NCBI GenBank assembly: GCA_907163375.1 | Contig: CAJQUW010000879.1 | Coordinates: forward strand, 1-64,000 | Reading direction: 5' to 3' | DNA: 64,000 nt | Origin: Prostheceraeus crozeri | Taxonomy: Eukaryota > Platyhelminthes > Polycladida > Euryleptidae | Shown: positions 54,557 to 64,000 of the stretch, piece by piece | Position numbering within the stretch: position 1 is the first letter of the stretch | Layout of the letters: every line of letters begins with the position of its first letter | Notes under the pieces: model-generated | Database searches by the model: none | Seen by the model: the letters and a program-made list of their open reading frames with translations, nothing else | What the model was told of the DNA's origin: nothing | Position numbers and translations under genes: made by a program

Positions 54557-55606
54557 ACAGCTGTCTCGCATCGCAGAAAACCTCTATGGGAATGTTTTGT
54601 TAATTCCAATACACCGTAGTAATGAGTTATTTTGTGTAGTATCATGCATGTTCACATACTGCTTACACATACATGTGCAGTGTATAAAGTGTGTTGCTAA
54701 ATACTGTAGGCCCCTATATAGTCCGGCAGCCAGAACGAGTTTCTGCAGGGAACGAGGCCGAAAGTGAGACTTTCACAGAATGATGTGCACCTTATACCTA
54801 CTACGAATCGGAACGTCTGCCGAGTTCTAGTGAGTTCCTCTTCTTGTCAGACAGGATCAAAGAAAAACACATGTAAATCCAATGGGACGCAGATTGCAGT
54901 TTTTGGCAGAAATGAAATTTTCCATGTTTTCTCTGATTAAACAAAAAGTATTAAGCCCAGAGTCATAATTTTTGGCATGGAATGTCTTCAATTCACTTCC
55001 TTTAATTTTCATGTAACCCTGTCTATATAGCTAAACACATGTAGATTTGGCGAGCCTCTTAATGTCGGCAAACACAAACATTTTGAGCAACTTTATCCAC
55101 ATTTAACCACATTCTCGCATACATTTCCTATTAGATGCATGATAAAAGCACATGCATATCATAGGAAATAACCTGAAGACATTACGTGTCAAACATTATG
55201 ACTCTGGGTTAATACTTTTCGTTTAATCAGAGAAAACATGGAAAATTTCATTTCTGCCAAAAACTGCAATCTGCGTCCCATTGGATTTACATGTGTTTTT
55301 CTTTGATCCTGTCTGACAAGAAGAGGAACTCACTAGAACTCGGCAGACGTGCCGATTCGTAGTAGGTATAAGGTGCACATCATTCTGTGAAAGTCTCACT
55401 TTCGGCCTCGTTCCCTGCAGAAACTCGTTCTGGCTGCCGGACTATACAGGGGCCTACAGTATTTAGCAACACACTTTATACACTGCACATGTATGTGTAA
55501 GCAGTATGTGAACATGCATGATACTACAAAAAATAACTCATTACTACGGTGTATTGGAATTAACAAAACATTCCCATAGAGGTTTTCTGCGATGCGAGAC
55601 AGCTGT
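54557..55606. mobile_element. Fold-back element with about 413-bp inverted arms
   Basis: Arms 54557-54969 and 55195-55606 are nearly perfect inverted copies around a 225-bp loop. The ends are ACAGCTGTCTCGC and its complement. No transposase is encoded. I could not find a target duplication in the adjoining bases. High arm identity means it is young or maintained by gene conversion. Confidence 0.75.
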
Positions 55607-56358
55607 CGCTCCCGGGTCAGCAACAAAAGGCTCAGAACCGTGACCCGCAATTTTTCAAAAAAAGTATATGAACTTTTACTTTTATTTCATCTATCTTATA
55701 GCGATATACAGAGACTTTGTTAAAAGATTACTAATGTGAATGCACGCTGATGTAGCAAATAGCCTGCCAGTAATAATTTGATATTCGTATTGATAGTACA
55801 AGCTATATTTCGAAATGACAGACACCCAAACACGTTTCTACCAGCTCATAGGCCTATCATTGTCTCCTACACGTTTAAAAAGTTGACAAAAATATTTTAT
55901 AACATTCTGTTTTGTAAGGATTAATGCCTACTGATAATCAAAGTGAAATGGGGATCAGGTTAATGAGACATAATAATCAAATCAATATATTTAGACTGTT
56001 AATTTTTTCCTCTGGCATGCGACTAAACTGACCTTACAGTTTTCATTTGGTTATGTTAATTCAATAAAATAAATAAGTTAACAAAGTCGAGGTTTATAGA
56101 AAATTAGTTCTTCAAGAATGGAAGTATTGTGAAATTTTCCGGCATAAATGCCATGCTATACGTATTATGGCTTACCGTAATTCACGTAATATTGAAAGCG
56201 ATAGTGCACATAGTAAAAAAAATTATCATTTTTCGGAGCACAGTCACCAAATCGGTAAAAATTATGATAAAACGATCATGAATAGAAGGAATTATTCAAA
56301 TCAAATTACAAGTAGATACGGTATATTATCGAATAGGATGACTGACAGAATGACAGAA
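55607..56358. other. Intergenic DNA, no gene seen
   Basis: AT-rich, no recognised feature. Confidence 0.4.
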
Positions 56359-56760
56359 TCAGAGGTTCTTATAATATTCAAGGGATACGCTAATGGCGTC
56401 CACCGCTTCGGGCTCCAGTTGATTTCGGATAGGGCGCATAATAGATCCGCTATTGAATGCACTGAAGTGTCTTTCAGACGCTGATGAAGAAGCTGGAATG
56501 ACATATACTGAGTGAGCTATTCTCGCAAGAGTTGTCATTGCACTTTTCCTCTCGTTCCAAAACTTCAACAGATCAAAGTGTTACGGAACAAGGTGATTTT
56601 ATGGAGTTATATTGTTGCAACTGAGTCGTAATACTTGCCGTTGTCGGACTTTCCTGAAATTCTAAGGAACGCTCACCCTGCTGGGATCTAAAACTTGAAG
56701 ATATATCCAGCTTTCTACCTTTACTTCTTTTAGATTCAGGTTCTCGAAATACACTCGAAA
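56359..56760 (-). pseudogene. hAT transposase C-terminal relic
   Basis: The minus strand at 56359-56568 encodes FWNERKSAMTTLARIAHSVY, VIPASSSASERHFSAF and RNQLEPEAV. The core, IPASSxxSERxFS, is the signature of the hAT family dimerisation domain. Upstream sequence to about 56760 gives related peptide in broken frames. The DDE catalytic core is missing, so it is a dead fragment. Confidence 0.8.
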
Positions 56761-57465
56761 TCGACTTTTGGCAATGTCAGAGAGCTATTTTGCGCTAGGT
56801 TTCGCAAGCAAGCACACGATTAATTGTTCTTGTTCATACTGATTATTCACGGTTTCATACGATCCCATTCTCATTCCTGATAGTGATAAATAAATCTATA
56901 TTTGAGATTTTTGGAAGGACTTCACTGGTGGCAATGGTCGGCACTCAGAAGATAAAATCATCTGGCATTATTGTTGCTATATGTGGGCTGGAATGAATTC
57001 TTTGATATGCATAAAATCATCCAAAATTTGATTAAATCGTTTGCAGAGTAATCTAAATGATCTATATACATAAACGTGTGACTGCCATGACCCATAGCGT
57101 GCGTATTATTAACTTCTGAATGATTTATATTTCTAATGATTTTTATAAGGTTTGCAGTTTATGCATTTACAGGGGAAAAGGCGTATTTGGTTAAAAAATA
57201 CATGCAGATACAAAGTAACTTATATGTATTTTAGCGTCCGATTAAATAGAACAGCTTTTAGATCATGTTTGAGAAAACTGATCAGTGAAAATATAACCCA
57301 CATAGTAGGTCACATTCATTATATTATAAACATTATTATAATGTTTCCAAAACTAGCCTGTAATATTTTATAAGTGTATATTTCCACTAACTAAAGACGA
57401 CAGATGTATTGTTTGCCTGAAAATGACTGACCCACACTAGATACGCACGGGTTGCGCGGGTCTGA
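56761..57465. other. Intergenic DNA, no gene seen
   Basis: No feature recognised. Confidence 0.4.
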
Positions 57466-59500
57466 CTACAGACCCGTGACCCGTTTCCATCTCTGGACAT
57501 AATCCACACTGATTACCGGGTTCCAATTGGATAGCTCTGGAGAACTAATACTTGAGGGGAGGGGCTGAGGAGAACAGTCTTTAGTCTCAGCACTGACAAA
57601 AATATTGATCATCTGTTCAATGGCTTCTCCAAGTGACTTAAATTGATTGACAATAGCAATAATGGCTGAGAATCGGGATGTTTGAGTACCACGGACGTCG
57701 TTTACTGCATGCCACATTTCTGTAGATCCATTTGAGGATTTGTGAGCGGATTTTAAGCTTTTCGTTGTGGATCAAAGTTTATATTTTGTCACTCAGGTGG
57801 TGATACAAAACAAAGTCTTTAGAGCGATATGTACTCCATTTTTGATTTATCAGCATCTTTGTCAGAGGAGATATGAAAAGTTAATCTTTCGGTGTCATAA
57901 CGACAGTAGAAGAAGGAATGGTCTCAGTAAAGCAAACTTCCAGAGTCATCGAAGAAATCTCATATTTTTCGTTTAAGGATGGTGACATATCAAACATGCG
58001 TCTGAAGTTGACTGATTTAAATTTCAATAAAAATGAGGTAACACAAGATTCACGCAAATCGTAAACAGTACAATGTCTAGCACCCTCAACAGAAAGAGTC
58101 AACTTAGGGGCACAAAGGATGGTTCGATGATCGGATGTACTTGTTGAGGGTCCGATTTCTACTTCGTACAGTGGTTTTACGTTAGAGATATTAGTACCAA
58201 ATCTAACAATGCTTCTAGACACGTTGGAGAGGTAGCGACATTTGTTAAGTCAAAGGAGCAATTGAGAAAGGTTACATCGAGACGGTTGAAGTCGCCAGTG
58301 ATGAAAAGATCAAAGTCAAGATTTTCAGTCAAGATACTGTCAATTTTGTAGATCATAAATGACACCACGCTTGATGACGAGACGAGTTACATACCGTTGA
58401 CGGTGGAATATATATGCATATAAAATCAATTTAAGATTAGGAAAAACCAGCCAGATACTGTTGCTACCGATAGTTTCATCTTCAAGTTGGAAACAGGTAC
58501 GCTGAAGAGAATTTTTTACCCAAACAGAAACACCTCCTCCCAAGCGTCGTCATTTCGATCCTCGCGATGAGGAACAGTATCCGCAACCGCAACAAGATCA
58601 TCAGTGTGTTTAGGGGTAAACCATGACTCGGTGATTGCTAGAATATGCAAAGATTTTGAAGAGAAAGTTGCACGAATATGATCCATTTTGGATGATGCAT
58701 GGTTAACATTTGTTGATGGAATAATGGGTATAGGCGTTCGGTCTCCATTTAAAATCACATTTGAAAACTCGGCATCTCAGATCGGTTCTGAATTCGCCCC
58801 CGATATAATACAGCGTTTTCACCCATTGATCGACGTTCTTTAAGTTCAGTTCTCAGATTTCTATCGATTGCTTGTTGGGTTTGAGTAAGGTCAGACCTAA
58901 TGAATACCTGACTAAATTCCGAGTTCTTTAGAGTTTTGCACTGTCACAGGACCTCCTTCTTTTTCTCTAAATCGGAAAATTTCACTCTCAGTAATCGCGG
59001 GACATCGTTTCTTTTTTTGCCTATTCTAGTGCAAACAGTCTCAACACCTGAGATATTAAGGAAATCAACTATCTTTTCCAGTTCTTCCTGATTATTGGCT
59101 TTTTTCTCGTTCAGACTGCCAGAATCCTTTTCAGGTACACCAAATATTATTAGATTACTATGTCTGTTTTTTCGTATGGTTACTTCATCATCTATGCCTT
59201 GAAAATATTGTGGGAGTTTATGCCGTCACTATCGTTTATCTGTTTCTGATCGTCAGATTGAACATCGATTATCGCGGACATGGATTGTTCAATAAGCCCG
59301 ATTCGAGACAACAAACGCGTTACTTTATCATCCAATGCTTCAATTATGTGGGACACGTTAGCCATAATATCATTCTTTTGCTGATTCAAAAGAGATGTTA
59401 TTGTTTCAAGCGTTGTGTCACTATTGGGGTTTGAACCCAATACCTTTGTAGAAGGGTTCGAGCCTGATCTAGCTACACGCTGCAATAGAGTGTTCGGCAT
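57466..59500 (-). mobile_element. Second LINE copy: 5' half, same group as the interrupted LINE
   Basis: On the minus strand: a coiled-coil-like N-terminal block (59192-59500, LETITSLLNQQKNDIMANVS), a short basic block (about 58830-59100), APE-type endonuclease pieces (NVNHASSKMDHIR, ILAITESWFTPKHTDD, GGGVSVWVKN, DLFITGDFNRLD, SDHRTIL; 57990-58760), then the linker before the reverse transcriptase (57466-57717). Frames are broken in several places and the reverse transcriptase is absent. DLRES-containing linker sequence resembles that of the copy at 45024-47390. Confidence 0.75.
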
Positions 59501-62128
59501 GTTTGAATAGCTTCGATCAATTCAGAGAATGGATTATTCACAAAATTGGTTTTCCGATTCAAGGCTCCAAAAAGAATAATACTTTGATCAACTTCAATAG
59601 AAGTACGTCACATGTTAGCGTCATGCATCACGTGCAGAAAATCGATAATCGAAATAATTTCGGCGAGAGGTTCCTCAGCACCGCCGTAGATAACGGCTGA
59701 TTAATATATATTAATTAATATTTGCATAGTATACTGATGAGATGCTGGCATCTTCCTATTTTCATTCACTGAAAGCCGCCATCGCTTAGGTGCCATTGTC
59801 ACGACAACGCATGGCCTCGACGCACTGCTGTTTACATTGTCCATGTCCGCTCTAGTTATATAGTCGGATATCTATAGGAAAAGCAAATGAATGCCCCAAA
59901 TTTGAAAGTTCACAGTTGTCCCAAAATTGCAGAGATTCAATAGATCTTCAGCATGTTTCAAATTGTTCTCTCTTATTCAAGCTCAGGCAAAGGTCAAACC
60001 AACCTCTTTTACTAGGAATCTTTTTCAAAATTCATTTCAATTATTTCTGCACTCATAATTCACACACATGTCTTTCAAATGGTATGTGACAGGAAAATAT
60101 GGTGATTACATTCTCACATCCATAAAATACTTCTCAGCTTTGAAAGTAACACTGTCACTCAATTATCATCAGCAGTGCACTGTTTAGCAATGCAATTGTT
60201 TTACCAAGCTATCTGATAGAGATGATAGAGAAATTGCTCATGGCTAAACAAACAAAATGCTAATAACCACGCCCAGTAGCAGTGAAATATAATTTGCATA
60301 ATTTGATTATTATCTCCTACAGCTCGGTAAACTGTGTGTTTGTCAAACTGGTTAATGCTGATGTGGAGATCATCACCAATCGTGAAATCTTTTCCAAGCA
60401 ATCGGTGCAAACATCACGAAAGAGGAAAATCAGTCGTTTTATCTCTAGAAATCCATCCGTTGTATTTTTATACATTTCCTTGAAATGTTACTTAACTAAT
60501 TATCAACGTTTGGTTTTATGTTCGCGTGAGCGAATAGCATATTTGATATCAGGAACTAGAATGTGATGTCTTTATTCCTTTCCTATCTGTCATTAACATT
60601 GCAATATTAGAAGGAATATAACTGCGGCATTAATTTCCGTGAGACACACTATTAGATAAAACGTAAATGAATTATTTCCTCTTTCATCTTGGAAAACGCT
60701 AGCATTGGTGAAGTTTCAGAGCAGATTGTGTATTTCGAATAATCCGCGCGCGCATCCAAGCTAATACGGAAATGTGAGCATGTAGATGATATTCTTAATT
60801 TCTGTATAGATTTTCTTTTGCTGTGTTATTCGTTGATTAATTTTTCTTCACATGTCCAAGCATCCGCTAGAAGGCATTGATCATATTGTCCTTTATTATA
60901 ACAATCTTCTCAATGTTCACATAGTATATCTCCTGTTACAGATGTTGGCAACCTCATTTTTCAGAGAAATCTGATAATTAAACGCAACCAACATGAAGAT
61001 AAAATCTCTTTCGTTCATGTTCTAAAAGATTTTCAAGACAATTAATTTCTAGTGAAAACAGTGAAATTCCATATGAGTAAAATAGCCAATGAAAATTCGA
61101 GAAGGAATTCTGTCATTTCCTTTAAACACAATGTGATTTACATAACGAGTGAGCTGAATTGATATGTAGCACAATAGCATGTAAGAGGAAACTTTAAGGC
61201 TTAGCATAAAATACACATGATTGTCCATCAAAACCCGTTTTAAAGGTTGAAACTCGGTGCACAATTATAGGCAATACAAAGTCTGTCTGCAAATGTAAGT
61301 AAGCCAAGTAGATGCAGCCCAAGTCGACGGTAAAAAATGTAAGCTGCTAAGCAGTGGCGGGCGTGATTCGACTTTCGCGCGATTCCGAATATTTTGAGAT
61401 TCTTCGGCTAGAATTTTGCAGTTAATCTAGCTTGCAGTATCTTTCATTTTTGGACCATTTTTCTTTAAAAGCTAGATAAATTCCATTAAAACTCATAGTC
61501 TATTTCGACTGAAATTATAATTGCGTATTAATTAATGCGAAGCTCCATTTATAAATACTTGGGAAAACAGCATAATAAATCAGAACACATAAAAAGTGGC
61601 AGACAAGGCATGAAAAGTCTTAATGATCTATTAGCAAGATTCTACTACAAATCTGCTATCATAGAAGCACTGCAAGTACTACAAGGTGACTCAATAGTCC
61701 AGTTCAAATCAAGATCACTCACTAAGTATTAGTATTACAACTATAATTTTCATAGTGTAGAAGAAGAAGCAGAAGTTTTGGATAAGCTCTCATTTGTAAA
61801 AAATCGAGTTAAATTTCCAGACAGGGCATTGAAGGTATAAGCAAAAAATTAATTTGTAGTGCTAATACTTAATGAGAAATCTTGATTTAAATCCGATTAT
61901 GACTTTTGAATAACCCTGTACATCATGTACATGCAATGTGAAATATATAATTACTATCTTTATTTCGCAGTTTTTGTTCTTTGGGTCTTTGTCAATCATA
62001 TTTTATCGAAAATTGTGGGAGAATAGGTTTTTGCTGTTTCTTCTATCAGTTCCGAAATAAGCATAATTATGCATCAATTAAATCAAACTGTTAGACTTAA
62101 AACATTTGCAAAACATTAACAATAGAGA
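59501..62128. other. Intergenic DNA, no gene seen
   Basis: AT-rich with a TTAATATATATTAATTAA tract near 59700. No coding domain recognised. Confidence 0.4.
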
Positions 62129-62424
62129 GACATCCTCAGACTTGAACGATTTAAAGCACAAAAATTCTGTGACAGTCTTAGACACTGCAGTTTCGCTTTG
62201 CAAGGGTTCGTCAGTACGACTCGTAACGGTCCAAACTAGCTTAAAATATCTAGAATTGGCACTCTATAATCTGCATGATTATCAACCGCACGGCTGATAC
62301 TTTAAGATACTTTAGACAATTCCGAGCCATACTGACGAGCCGTTGTAGTGAGTTAAGCGCAGCGTCTACTGCTGCCGAGGAATCTTTGTGCCTAAATAGT
62401 TCAAGTCTGAGGACATTTTTCTAT
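62129..62424. repeat. Fold-back (MITE-like) hairpin element
   Basis: The left arm from 62129 (CCTCAGACTTGAAC) and right arm to 62424 are inverted copies over nearly the whole length, meeting near 62285. Its 296-bp length and short loop suit a MITE. Confidence 0.65.
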
Positions 62425-64000
62425 GATATGCCCAGGCGATCTGGCATTCTACAATCTTCATAATTACCAGATCTGCAAGTGCAATTGCTACCGGGTTACT
62501 TTATGTTCATAGTGTGCATGTTAAATGTAAATCAGGTATTAGTACGTATCATTATCAATGCATTTATGTGATTTCAATGCGGAGATATAACATTATTGGA
62601 AACTACTATGCTTGAGTGCCTTGACAACATGTATGATTCATGTAAATGGTGCACCTGGTTTATGCGGACGTGTTTAATGCCATGCTTCAATGTTTTGTGG
62701 TGAGCTCCCATACAGATTTCATACGGCAACTGTGTCTAGCTGTACATGATCCTAGGAACGACCACCCGCACATTGGAATTATCTCAAACGATGAAAGAGT
62801 GGATATAAACATTGCTTTTACCTCATCAAGCAAATGTCATTGAGAAGTCACATTGCAAAAAAATCGCACGAATCACTCGATTAATGGTGCGGAATCAATT
62901 AACTGCTTCCGCCACAGTGCTAAAGAAGACAACAAGCTTGGAGAAGACTTCTGCCCTCGCCGGATTCCATCTGAATCGCTGACTTCGGTTCGATTCCTGG
63001 GTCAGGCGAGTGTGGTCCGGGAATCATGGATGCTCCTGTCTTCTACTAACTTAACATTCTCTTTAGATATTCAATATATTATGCCAGACCATTGCTGTCA
63101 ATCTTTAAATCCTATGAATTGCAGTGCAGGGTAAGAAATGACGTAAATTTCATTATCTGGCTGGGATTGCAAGAATGAAAAGATATACGTGTGGTAGTGG
63201 CTCTTCGACAGCAATAAACACATAGTTTTGTTTAATGCATCATTTTCCTTTATCATGGTCGGTCGGAGGTATATTTACGAAGCGAATCAATTAAAGCAAT
63301 GTGAGAATTCTAGTCAAATTAGTCAAAAACATTGCTTTTCTGAATTTTTGTAATTTCAAGCAATGTTCGTCAATTATTCATTCCTGTTTGTTCATATCAT
63401 AGCATTGAGTATGATACACTCCAGGGTTGACTTCGACGAGTATCTGCACTTTATGAACTTCAAAGGTGAACTATTCGCATTCGCATTTGAGTGGATGCGT
63501 ATGCGGAATCTCTTTGAAGCTTGCGGACGGAAGGTGCGGTGCAAATGAGAATTTTTTATGCTTACGGTGTAGCGAACAATCGGTGTCCGAGTCACTGTCA
63601 GTACTGAAAATCTTCATATAACACATGTATACAATTCTATTACTCAATTCAGATGTATTGCCTCTCCTGAACCGTTCGCTTCGTTCACTGTTGAAACGAG
63701 GTATAACCCCTCATCGGTAGTTCACAGATTAATCCTGGCTAACACATTTAAAAGATTAAATATGACAAAGACCTTGGACAGTTTGAGACATACTAGCTTA
63801 CGTGTGTCTCTAATGAATGCGGACTTGCCAACATGCTTAATGTCATGGTGTTGCAGCTTCTCAATAAAAGGAGACAAAGAACGATAGTATATCACGTGTA
63901 TATAGTGTTTTACAAGGCTCTGCATTATCCCCTTTCCTTTTCTTCATGCGATTAACCACACTCACAGGAAAAAATAAAATTGCATTGATATCCATTCATG
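62425..64000. other. Intergenic DNA, no gene seen
   Basis: No recognised gene or repeat. Short frames lack domain signatures. Confidence 0.4.

Overview
The window is animal nuclear DNA, AT-rich and repeat-laden, with spliced genes and LINE, Penelope, hAT, SINE and fold-back repeat families. A marine invertebrate fits best. Histone-type 3' ends carrying the CAAGAAAGA downstream motif hint at an echinoderm-like host, but this is inference. I recognise no ordinary host gene.

The notable content is two related large DNA elements that encode a protein-primed-type family B DNA polymerase (PolB). Element A fills positions 1-10178. It is cut by the left window edge and its PolB reads on the minus strand. 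Element B (28984-45023, 16040 bp) is complete. It has two 560-bp terminal inverted repeats (TIRs) differing at one base that I can see, and a 6-bp target duplication (AGTGAA/AGTGAT, one mismatch). It sits inside the reverse transcriptase of a minus-strand LINE whose reading frame runs on when the element and one target copy are ignored. Both elements share AGTAGTAA ends, a subterminal CTGACG-C-tract motif about 50 bp in, and one gene order: a zinc/coiled-coil protein, then a zinc-finger PolB. These features recall Polintons (Mavericks) and adintoviruses, yet element B shows no integrase, packaging ATPase, maturation protease or major capsid gene.

Element B carries a minus-strand cluster of short genes. 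They include a clear two-repeat TATA-binding-protein (TBP) homologue, a probable DEDDh exonuclease next to a Cys/His zinc segment, three copies of one unknown family (X), and two copies of another (Y). Many genes in both elements have close TATA boxes. Several end in a 16-nt hairpin plus ACC resembling replication-dependent histone mRNA ends, and one also has an exact CAAGAAAGA. A working model (inference) is an element with its own TATA-reading factor and S-phase-type mRNA ends, serving a replicon with its own polymerase. Element B's PolB is broken in at least six places, while element A's is nearly intact with a single frame break.

Region 10.2-28.1 kb is host intergenic DNA with two tRNA-type SINEs, a Penelope fragment with inverted flanks and a 190-bp duplicated segment. 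Region 45-47.4 kb is the 5' half of the interrupted LINE. Region 47.4-64 kb holds fold-back repeats, a hAT relic and a second LINE copy (57.5-59.5 kb), and otherwise nothing I can assign.
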